Origin: Pontiella sulfatireligans
GTDB taxonomy: Bacteria > Verrucomicrobiota > Kiritimatiellia > Kiritimatiellales > Pontiellaceae
Reading direction: 5' to 3'
Length of the DNA: 64,000 nt
Assembly (NCBI RefSeq): GCF_900890705.1
Contig: NZ_CAAHFH010000001.1
Coordinates: 2,170,001-2,234,000, forward strand
This document shows positions 53,671-62,026 of the stretch, one piece after another (the stretch's first letter is position 1; the number at the start of each line of letters is the position of its first letter). The notes beneath the pieces were generated by a model. That model was not told the DNA's origin and did not search any database. It saw only the letters and a program-made list of their open reading frames with translations. The translations under genes were made by a program, and so were the position numbers.

Positions 53671-56367
53671 TTACTTTGAATTAATCACCGGCGTTTGATT
53701 CCCCGCCATAACAGGCTTCGGGGCACCTTTTTCAAACTGCCAAACAAAAGGAATTTTTTCCCAGGACGGGGTGATATTCCCAAGAACGCGGATCGATTCG
53801 ACCTTTTTACCGACGAAAATATAGGGAGCTGGTTTTTCGTACTTAAGCCGTGAACTGCTCATCGGCCACGTAATGGCTTCAAGACTCACGTTTCCACCCT
53901 CAACACGGATTGGGCCGCCCGCGTTAAGCACCTGCTGAAGAACAACGTCTCCCTCGCCCTGAATGGTGGCATGTCCGAGCCCCCAATGCCATGAGCTGGC
54001 ATTGAAGATCGATGCCTTCCCCTTAAAGTCGTCGTAAAAAGCAATGCCCGGACGGGCGAGGAATGTATTCGGCGACATAAAGAAGTTCGTCAGTTCAAAG
54101 TCAGGCGCCCCTCCGGCGGCAATCATCTCCGTTGACACATCACCCGCATGGTTGACCACCCGCGCCTTTGCACCCCGTTTTGCTCCACTAGTCCCTTTGA
54201 TATAATCGTCGCGGAACGAAAGGGTTCTGCGCGAGTAGAAGGAAAAGGTGCCCATCACCTGCTCATCGGCGAGCGAGCCCAGGGCTACGGTATTCAAATG
54301 ATGGCGCTGGATTTCCCCCAATGAATTTCCATGCCAGGCCTTCATCGTTTCCCAATCGAATTCAGGATCTTTCGGTTTAAGACGGGAGTCCGCCCAGATC
54401 GTAAAGTTATTGCTCGTATGCACATCGCGAATCCAACCCGTGCTCTTCGATTTACTCGCCCACAGTGCGCTGCGCATAAATGAACCGGCAAGATATTTGA
54501 CGTAGTGCCCATCAGAGGGATGCGTTCCCATATCCACTCCCTGATCCGCATTCCCGCAGGTGAGATAAACCACCCACGTTTCAGGGCCGAGGCTACGCAC
54601 CGCCCAGGGATACCGATACAGGCGCCACCACTCCTGTGTGGAATAAAAGATCTTCAACCCCCGAATGCCGGAGCGCGTCTGCAACTGAATAAACGGCGTG
54701 CCTTCCGGGTCGCGCACGCCACCCATTGGAATCAACGCCGATCCCGCAGTGAGGTTATGATGAGGCGCTTCAAAACAACCTCTCAACTCCACTCCAGCGG
54801 GAACCATCAAATTGCCTTTAAACCGGAAAATACCGGCCGGGACATAGACGACTCCGCCGCCATTTTCACCCGCCGCATCCAACGCCTTTTGAAACGCCGC
54901 AGTGTTATCTTCCTTCTCTTCCGATGCGCCGTAATCAACCACATCAAACACAGCGTTCTTTGCCGGACGCGGATCCGCAGGAAATGTCATCAGTTCCGTT
55001 TCCGGTGTCTCAAACTTGCGCTGCTTATGATCCACATCAACCAGCGATGGTGTCCGCTGATTATCTATACCGGGCTTCCCTTTGAAACGGCAGGAAATGA
55101 CCTTGGCATGTTCCTTCCCGGGGCCGATACGCAAAGCGGTTCCGGCCTTTTCAAAGTCGCAATTCACCACCATCCCGGCACCAGCGCCCAAATCAATGGC
55201 GGCATCCTTCCAGTTTGCAAACGTGCAGTTTACGAGAGAAACATTCCCGTTAATGGTCTTAATCGCCGGACCGTTATCCGAAGAAAACCGGCACGAGTTA
55301 AACTGCACAGGCCCCCGATCCATCCATTCGTCAACCGACTCACGGAGGAGTACGTGTTTGCGTCCATGCAATTCACCGGCAGAAATCAACATGCCCGGAC
55401 AACGGATTTCCTTGGCGTGAATGGCGATTTCGCAGTCCTGAATCTTCACGCCGAACATCATTCCATAGCCGCTCACTTCCTTTGTATCCGGAAGTAGGGC
55501 GGTATAGATGCCGGTGTGATATCCCTCTACATTCAGATCATAGACATAATACCAATCATTACGGGAGAACACACACGCCGTGCCTTCCTTCAGAAGGTAG
55601 GAACGGAGCGCGGCACGTTTTTTATCCGACATCGCCGCACCGGAAACACGGGACTCCTCCCACCATTTCGGACTGAAGTTGATGCGATAAACCCGTCCGA
55701 TATCTGAGCAGTTGTTCCATTCAAACCCGGTTTTGAGCGGAGTTCCGAAAACACGGTCGACAAACATCAGAATATTCGTCCATGAACTGAAGCGGATTCC
55801 CCGATAGGGATTGATTAAGGTGACGTTGATTACGCTTTGATTCGATTCGACCATATCGTTTACTGAATGTTCCGTCTTGTACTTCTTCGGACTCGGGTCG
55901 GAAGAAATCGTCCAAGGATAAGGAACCGGATTTTTTGGATTCTGGTTCGGGTGATACACGGTCATATCGCGAATACACGCGTCGCGATGAAGCATAATGG
56001 TCGGCAACGCATCTTCCTGGCCGTGCCCGGCAATGACTTCAAGAACCGTCCCTTTTTCCGAGTCAGTTTCCGTGGGAGGAGCCCAGTCGCCTCTCAACGT
56101 AACTGCGGAGCGAACCACAATCGGCTCATCCACCACATAGCGTCCCGCCTGGAGGAACACAACGCCCCCGCCCTTTTGGGAAAGCGCATCAATTGCCGCC
56201 TGAATTCGCTCCGAGTCGCCTTTAGAAGATGCCTTCGGTTTGAGGACGGCATTCGCAATCACCACATCGTCGGTTGGGAAAACCGTATTAACAACCTGTA
56301 CAGCGGATGCGGTTGCAGTCCAGCCCGTCACCCCGGCAACACATATGAATTTTAACCATTTGTTCAT
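53671..56367 (-). CDS. Secreted right-handed beta-helix protein, two pectate-lyase-3-like domains
   Basis: 898 residues. Signal peptide 1-22. Two copies of the GH28-related/pectate_lyase_3 start are seen: IQAAIDALSQKGGGVVFLQAG near residue 55, and FQKALDAAGENGGGVVYVPAG near 490, each followed by beta-helix coils. Proteins of this kind are lyases or hydrolases acting on acidic polysaccharides, but I cannot point to catalytic residues. AGGAGG before the ATG. Close paralogue at 59369; three genes with small gaps follow each other (57670-53671). Confidence 0.85.
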   Translation of the reverse strand: MNKWLKFICVAGVTGWTATASAVQVVNTVFPTDDVVIANAVLKPKASSKGDSERIQAAIDALSQKGGGVVFLQAGRYVVDEPIVVRSAVTLRGDWAPPTETDSEKGTVLEVIAGHGQEDALPTIMLHRDACIRDMTVYHPNQNPKNPVPYPWTISSDPSPKKYKTEHSVNDMVESNQSVINVTLINPYRGIRFSSWTNILMFVDRVFGTPLKTGFEWNNCSDIGRVYRINFSPKWWEESRVSGAAMSDKKRAALRSYLLKEGTACVFSRNDWYYVYDLNVEGYHTGIYTALLPDTKEVSGYGMMFGVKIQDCEIAIHAKEIRCPGMLISAGELHGRKHVLLRESVDEWMDRGPVQFNSCRFSSDNGPAIKTINGNVSLVNCTFANWKDAAIDLGAGAGMVVNCDFEKAGTALRIGPGKEHAKVISCRFKGKPGIDNQRTPSLVDVDHKQRKFETPETELMTFPADPRPAKNAVFDVVDYGASEEKEDNTAAFQKALDAAGENGGGVVYVPAGIFRFKGNLMVPAGVELRGCFEAPHHNLTAGSALIPMGGVRDPEGTPFIQLQTRSGIRGLKIFYSTQEWWRLYRYPWAVRSLGPETWVVYLTCGNADQGVDMGTHPSDGHYVKYLAGSFMRSALWASKSKSTGWIRDVHTSNNFTIWADSRLKPKDPEFDWETMKAWHGNSLGEIQRHHLNTVALGSLADEQVMGTFSFYSRRTLSFRDDYIKGTSGAKRGAKARVVNHAGDVSTEMIAAGGAPDFELTNFFMSPNTFLARPGIAFYDDFKGKASIFNASSWHWGLGHATIQGEGDVVLQQVLNAGGPIRVEGGNVSLEAITWPMSSSRLKYEKPAPYIFVGKKVESIRVLGNITPSWEKIPFVWQFEKGAPKPVMAGNQTPVINSK

Positions 56368-56371
56368 TTTT

Positions 56372-57670
56372 TTAAGCCTCCTTTTGAATATAATTAATCA
56401 ACGGGTCGCGTTTGAAATCGGGATAGGTAAAACCGAACTGCTCGTTTTCAAACGGCCCCATGCATTTCCACATTTTATGAATCGGAACGAGCGATCCGTC
56501 ATAAGGCGGTTCATCCAGCGGTGTGCCTTGCGCGGGAGCATACGCCATGTTTTCGCTGAGATTCCCATGGCTCTCGGAGAGCTTCCCTTCACTGACCACA
56601 TCGCGGTTGAGGTAATAGCTGACGATGTTGTTCGCAATGATGTTTTTATAGCAGCTCTCGTCTTCAACAATGCCTTGATCCATTGGTTGCTGTTCCGGCC
56701 AGTTGAAAACAGTATTTCCGCTCACCTGGGCCCCGCGGGTGCCGCGTTTGAGAACAATGCCGCATTGCGGTGGATCATGACGCACGCCGTTGTCCATGAT
56801 GCAGTTGGCGTTGATGGCCGCCCAGTTCACATTATCGAGCACAATTCCATGCTCACGCTGCCAGCAGAACGTGTTGCTGGAAACGTTGAGTTCATGCGCG
56901 TCCTTCGCATAGACCGCACTCCCCCCGACCTGGAAGGTTCGGCAACCGGTAATCAGAACGCTGTTGGCGTTATATTTTCCGCACTCGAGCAGAAACCCAT
57001 GGCTTTCGGCCTGATACACCAAGCAGGAGCTGATATTAACGACCGTCGAGTTAAGCAGGCGAATGCCTACCCCACCCCCATACACCGTACAGTTGCTCAC
57101 CAGGCGCGGAGGGAAGTCGCCGGCATGCGTGTTGCAAAGATCCTTAAGCATGATGTTCGCATCGGCATTGCCCGCTGCGCTGCAGTTAACGACCCGGAAA
57201 AGGAATGAATTGTTGTCAAGCAGGATGCCGTATTTCTCGAAGTTCTTAGCAAACACAGAATCCAATACGCAGTCGCCGCAATTATCAAACACAATGCCGC
57301 TTTCACCGCAAGGAGTGCTTCCCTCGCCAACGACCGCCAATTTTTCCACCCGCGCGCCGGAGCAATCCTTAACCACGATACCGCGGCCATCCTGACTGTT
57401 TTCATTCACCTGAAAACAGGTACTGCGACCACTGCCGCTCACGGTAACAAAACTGCCGACCAGAAGAGATCGCTCCAGCGGGAATGTGCCGGACTCAACC
57501 TGCAGGGATCCGCCGCCCTCTGCAGCCAGGCGATCGAGTGCCGATTGCAACACGCCGCTGCACTCACTGAGTTTCCCTTCAAACAAAACCGCCCTTGAAA
57601 TGTTTCCGATTACAGCAACTTTTTCCGCGACCTGATATGCAATTAATTTTTCTTTCACAGTGTTCTCCAT
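56372..57670 (-). CDS. Beta-helix protein without signal peptide
   Basis: 432 residues with right-handed beta-helix repeats (SGIVFDNCGDCVLDSVFAKN, GIRLLNSTVVNISSCL, GIVLDNVNWAAINANCI). There is no signal peptide: the N-terminus is MENTVKEKLIAYQ. That sets it apart from its neighbours; it may act on oligosaccharides in the cytoplasm, or a signal may be missing. Many Cys residues, unusual for an exported protein here, also fit a cytoplasmic site. It starts one base after the preceding sulfatase ends and stops four bases before the next start. Confidence 0.82.
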   Translation of the reverse strand: MENTVKEKLIAYQVAEKVAVIGNISRAVLFEGKLSECSGVLQSALDRLAAEGGGSLQVESGTFPLERSLLVGSFVTVSGSGRSTCFQVNENSQDGRGIVVKDCSGARVEKLAVVGEGSTPCGESGIVFDNCGDCVLDSVFAKNFEKYGILLDNNSFLFRVVNCSAAGNADANIMLKDLCNTHAGDFPPRLVSNCTVYGGGVGIRLLNSTVVNISSCLVYQAESHGFLLECGKYNANSVLITGCRTFQVGGSAVYAKDAHELNVSSNTFCWQREHGIVLDNVNWAAINANCIMDNGVRHDPPQCGIVLKRGTRGAQVSGNTVFNWPEQQPMDQGIVEDESCYKNIIANNIVSYYLNRDVVSEGKLSESHGNLSENMAYAPAQGTPLDEPPYDGSLVPIHKMWKCMGPFENEQFGFTYPDFKRDPLINYIQKEA

Positions 57671-57671
57671 C

Positions 57672-59285
57672 TCAAAATCCGGTCTGTTTTTTCTCTTCGG
57701 TCATTTCCGTGAGCTGACGCCTTAGCTCGTTTTTCTCTTTAGCGTATTTTGATTCATCCGCCACGTTATGCCACTCATGGCGGTCTTTGCGGTGGTCATA
57801 AAGCTCCTCTTCCCCGTTCGAACAACGCGTATACCGGAAGTCTTTGGAGCGAACTGTGAATTCAAAATGCATATCTTTCGGCTTCCGGTTTTCAGGGTAC
57901 CATTCCCGCACCATGGTCAACGCAACATCGGGTCCGTCCCATCGTCCGTTTTCAGGATCTTCAAGAAGCGGCAGCAGGCTGAAGCCGTCCAGCAATGTGC
58001 GGCCGGTTTTTGAATTTGGATGCTGCGGCAGCTTGCACAAATCGATAAGCGTCGGATAAAGATCAATGAGCGAAACCGGATGGTCGCAGGTTGCATCCTT
58101 CCCGATTCCCGGCGCGGAGATAATAAACGGAACGCGGGTGCTTTCCTCCCAAAGACTATTCTTATAAACCCGCTCTTTTTTCCCCATGTGATACCCATGG
58201 TCGGAAGTCAGAACCACCACCGTGTTATCAGCATACGGGCTCTTTTCAAGCTCATCCAGAAGCGCCCCGATCTGCTCGTCCACAAAGGCAACGGATGCCA
58301 AATAGAACTGAATCCAGCGCTTCACTTCACGCTCACCCCCGATTCCCATCAGCCTGCGATAGTTATGATTGATGTCTTTCAGGATGTTCGCGCAATCATC
58401 GAGATCATTTTCGAGGATTTCAGGAAGCTGAATCGAATCCAGCGGAAAGCGGTCGACATACTCATCAGGTAGAATGAGAGGACTGTGCGGGCGATGGAAG
58501 CCGACGCAGATTAAAAACGGGTTGTCGTGTTTTTTCTGAAGACGTTTGGTCACCCATTTCACATGCTGCTCGTCCGCCATCAAATCACGGTCATCCGGGC
58601 CGTTATAGCGGAACGGCTTTCCACGCAGATACCACCCGCTGTGATTGCTCGGCAGCGCCTTTTCATCCCCGGGGTGAATAGGAACCTCGGAAAGGCGCGC
58701 CATTAAAATATCACTATGATGCTCAGGATATGAAGGATGAGGCGTTCCCCACCCGCCACCGGGCCGCTTCGCACTGGCAGACCACGGCCCCGCATCGGCA
58801 CTCCAACCGTAAGCGGGCTTTCCGTCGATCTTGCTCCAGATCGACGGATCCGGATTGCCGGCGCTGTGATGAAAGAGCTTACCCGTTCCCATCACGGTGT
58901 AGCCATTGTCACGAAAGTGTTCCATGAGCGTGACACTCTCTTTGAGAACAGGATTCGACCGAAACGATTTCGGTTGAGCTGAATAACCGGATTTGTGGGG
59001 ATAGACTCCCGTAAAAAGGCTGGCTCGCGAGGCCACACAAAGGGGGAAATTACAATGCGCATTGACAAAACTCACGCCGGCGGAACGCAACCGCGCGATG
59101 TTCGGGCTAACCGCCTGGGGATGTCCATCCCACCCGGCAACCGCATCGTTCAGATCATCCACGAGGATGAACAGAACATTGGGAGGCTGCTCAGAAGTCG
59201 AAGCGCTTGCAATGCCCGTGACCGCCCCTAAAAGAAGCGCACCCAGAACAAGGATTCTGATTCGATTGATTTTCTTAATCTTCAC
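57672..59285 (-). CDS. Iduronate-2-sulfatase-like sulfatase
   Basis: 537 residues from the GTG at 59285, which has AAGG nine bases upstream; a TTG at 59294 would touch that site. Signal peptide about 1-28. LVDDLNDAVAG metal pair, formylglycine motif CVASR (83-87, Ala allowed), GTGKLFH, and LTSDHGYHMGKKE place it with iduronate-2-sulfatase-like enzymes. It likely acts on a 2-O-sulfated uronate or fucose-type residue. Part of the beta-helix/sulfatase operon. Confidence 0.92.
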   Translation of the reverse strand: MKIKKINRIRILVLGALLLGAVTGIASASTSEQPPNVLFILVDDLNDAVAGWDGHPQAVSPNIARLRSAGVSFVNAHCNFPLCVASRASLFTGVYPHKSGYSAQPKSFRSNPVLKESVTLMEHFRDNGYTVMGTGKLFHHSAGNPDPSIWSKIDGKPAYGWSADAGPWSASAKRPGGGWGTPHPSYPEHHSDILMARLSEVPIHPGDEKALPSNHSGWYLRGKPFRYNGPDDRDLMADEQHVKWVTKRLQKKHDNPFLICVGFHRPHSPLILPDEYVDRFPLDSIQLPEILENDLDDCANILKDINHNYRRLMGIGGEREVKRWIQFYLASVAFVDEQIGALLDELEKSPYADNTVVVLTSDHGYHMGKKERVYKNSLWEESTRVPFIISAPGIGKDATCDHPVSLIDLYPTLIDLCKLPQHPNSKTGRTLLDGFSLLPLLEDPENGRWDGPDVALTMVREWYPENRKPKDMHFEFTVRSKDFRYTRCSNGEEELYDHRKDRHEWHNVADESKYAKEKNELRRQLTEMTEEKKQTGF

Positions 59286-59368
59286 GGCAGACAACCTTTT
59301 TTGACCGGATAACAGGATGTTCCGGATAATACTAATCCTGTTACCCCGTCTAAAAAACCTTCCTTCAG

Positions 59369-62026
59369 CTATTTCCGCATCGGCCCCACACGCGCCTCAA
59401 AGCACCCGGTTTCATCATTTTGCGAAACGGTATGCCCAATCAGGCGCGTATCTTTCGCCTCTTCGGTCAAATTGACATGAGGTAGCAGCTCGCGCATGCC
59501 CCTGCCCTTCAGCTTTCTCTTCTCCCGATAATCCGGGCGGTCATAATGACCGACATCAAGTTGCACGTTGGATCCTTCAACAAAGATGGGACCCGTACGG
59601 TTGTTGAACTGCTGAATCGTCACCTTTGCATCCCCCTTCAAATACGCGAAGTTCTTCGCGATGGACCATGAAGCGGAGTTAAAGAATGAAACCTCCCCTT
59701 TGCAGGAATCCTCGACAACAATCCCGCCATGCTGCACATAAGTATTTGGGGTTTGCTCCGAGTTGATAAATTCTACCCCCTTATTACCGACCGCCTGAAT
59801 ACGAAAGCCGTAAGCACCGAGGTCCGTACCATGCTGAACGACGCGCATATTGGGGCCTAAAATATGCCCGTTGTAATCATCGGCAGCGGTCGTTAAGCCG
59901 GCATGAGAGCAATAGACAAAAGTTCCCATCACCTGCTCATCGGCAAGATTTCCGAACTTATAGGCTTCCAGATTATCCATCTGCGTGGTCATCAACGATA
60001 CATTGCGCCAATCATTAGCGGGTACATCCAGATTGTTCAACCGGGTCGGTGTCCAAATGGCATAATTGCAAACAAACTGCGAATCCTGGATCCAGCCCTT
60101 GTTTTTGGACTTGCTCACAAACAACCCGCGACGAATCGGAGATCCGGCCAGATATTTGATGTGGTGTCCTTCGCTTGGGTTGGTCCAGAAATCAACACCC
60201 TGGTAGGGATTGCTCAACGTGACAAACATTAACCAGCAGCCGGGGCCCAGGTTGCGAATGGTCCAGGGATAGGGGGTGGAGCGATACCAATCCTGCTGTG
60301 GATAATAAATTGTAATACCCCGCATCCCGGATTCAGATTCCATTTGGATGAAAGGCGTCCCCTCCTCATAGCCGCGCCCGGCGAGCGGCAACAGCAACGA
60401 TCCTGGACTGGTGGTATGATGCGGTCCTTCATAAATACCGCGCAATTCCACCCCGGATGGAATAGTCAGGCCGCTTTCGAAATAAAAGTCTCCAGCCGGC
60501 ACATACACGGTTCCGCCGCCCTCTTTGCCCGCCTTGTCGAGCGCCTTCTGAAACGCTTCGGTATTATCATCCAGATCCGGCGACGCACCGAAATCAAGAA
60601 CGGAATAGAGCGCACGGCGCTCCGGCTGGGGCTCCGGCGGAAAATTCATCGGTTCTATGTTGGGCTTCGCAAATTTCTGCTGCTCATGGTCAATCTCAAC
60701 CACACCCTTTTTCGCGTAATTCTGAATGCGCGGAGCGCCTTTGAACCGGTTGGACAGGAGACTTCCCGAATAGACCTTTTTATCCATACGAACATGAGTT
60801 TTCGGCTGCTCAAAATCACAATTCACAACGGACAACGCGCCGGCGGGCGCATAAACCGCCGCCGCTCCGGCCCATGTCTCAAACGTACAGTTCACAAACG
60901 ACGCATACCCGCCGTCAATCAGCACCGCCGAATCGCTTTCGCTCGAAAAGCTGCAGCTGTTAAACTGCAACGCACTGTTGCCACATTGTGATTTCAACAC
61001 CGCATGCTTCCGGCCTTCAAACGAACAGCCCGTGAAAGCGATTCCCATACTGATGACATTCTCCGCATTGAGCGCCACTTCGCAATCGCGGATATTCGCC
61101 CGAAACAGCACGCCATTCGGGCCGTAGATCCCGTTCGGGTTTTTGTGACAGTAAATACCGTTTTTGCACCCCTCGACATTGATGTCATACATATAGGTCC
61201 AGTCATGTCGGCCGATTGTCAAACCGGATGCGTTCTTCAACATATAATCCCGCAACGCCGATTTCTGCCTGTTGTTGAGCATCGTCTTCGCGCCTTTAAA
61301 CTCTTCCCACCAGCGCGGGCTGACATGAATGTACGCCGTCCGACCAATATCGGTCACAAAGTTACACGCAACCCCCACCTTGAGCGGCGACAGATAGAGA
61401 TTAATAAAATAATACTGCCCATTATTCCAAGTGGAGGTGGTAATGGCGCGGTAGGGATTCACAAACGTGCAGTTTTTCACCATAGGTGCCAATTCCATCC
61501 CGACCTGGTTGACCACCTTTCGATCATAATCCTTTTCATCGTTCCCAACCGTCCAGGGATACGGCACCGGTTTAAGCGGATCCTGATTTGGATAATAAAA
61601 CGTCAGTTCCCGCAGGCCGCTGTTCCGTTTCATGATAAACGCCGGCAGCGTATTCTCATTCCCGTGGTCAGCCGTAATGTTTAAAATCGTCCCCTTCTCG
61701 CAATTTTTCTCCGTCGGCTCAACCCAGTCCCCGCGAATCGTCACGCTCTGGCGCAGAAGAATGCTCTGATCAATGGTGTAGTGCCCGGCGCGAAGAAAAA
61801 TGACGCCTCCGCCCTTCTTTGCCAGTTGATCAATCACCTTCTGAATGCGCGCGGAATCTCCGTCTGTTTTTGACGGCGTCGGCTCCATGGAGACATTCGC
61901 AATCACATAATCTTCCGTCGGAAACATCGTTTCAACAAACGCTGCTTTTGACGCCCACAGGCTTTGCGCACTCATAGCGAGGACGATCAAAACCGCCCGG
62001 ATCATATTTTTTTTCGAGTTCATCAT
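59369..62026 (-). CDS. Secreted right-handed beta-helix protein, paralogue
   Basis: 885 residues, same plan as the gene at 53671: signal peptide 1-25, first pectate_lyase_3-like domain (IQKVIDQLAKKGGGVIFLRAG, about 60), second (FQKALDKAGKEGGGTVYVPAG, about 485), both with beta-helix coils. Shared stretches (GNLADEQVMGTF-like, SKSTGWIRD/SKNKGWIQD) show common origin. AGGA precedes the ATG by six bases. Its first 95 bases lie inside the 3' end of the GH2 gene. Confidence 0.85.
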   Translation of the reverse strand: MMNSKKNMIRAVLIVLAMSAQSLWASKAAFVETMFPTEDYVIANVSMEPTPSKTDGDSARIQKVIDQLAKKGGGVIFLRAGHYTIDQSILLRQSVTIRGDWVEPTEKNCEKGTILNITADHGNENTLPAFIMKRNSGLRELTFYYPNQDPLKPVPYPWTVGNDEKDYDRKVVNQVGMELAPMVKNCTFVNPYRAITTSTWNNGQYYFINLYLSPLKVGVACNFVTDIGRTAYIHVSPRWWEEFKGAKTMLNNRQKSALRDYMLKNASGLTIGRHDWTYMYDINVEGCKNGIYCHKNPNGIYGPNGVLFRANIRDCEVALNAENVISMGIAFTGCSFEGRKHAVLKSQCGNSALQFNSCSFSSESDSAVLIDGGYASFVNCTFETWAGAAAVYAPAGALSVVNCDFEQPKTHVRMDKKVYSGSLLSNRFKGAPRIQNYAKKGVVEIDHEQQKFAKPNIEPMNFPPEPQPERRALYSVLDFGASPDLDDNTEAFQKALDKAGKEGGGTVYVPAGDFYFESGLTIPSGVELRGIYEGPHHTTSPGSLLLPLAGRGYEEGTPFIQMESESGMRGITIYYPQQDWYRSTPYPWTIRNLGPGCWLMFVTLSNPYQGVDFWTNPSEGHHIKYLAGSPIRRGLFVSKSKNKGWIQDSQFVCNYAIWTPTRLNNLDVPANDWRNVSLMTTQMDNLEAYKFGNLADEQVMGTFVYCSHAGLTTAADDYNGHILGPNMRVVQHGTDLGAYGFRIQAVGNKGVEFINSEQTPNTYVQHGGIVVEDSCKGEVSFFNSASWSIAKNFAYLKGDAKVTIQQFNNRTGPIFVEGSNVQLDVGHYDRPDYREKRKLKGRGMRELLPHVNLTEEAKDTRLIGHTVSQNDETGCFEARVGPMRK

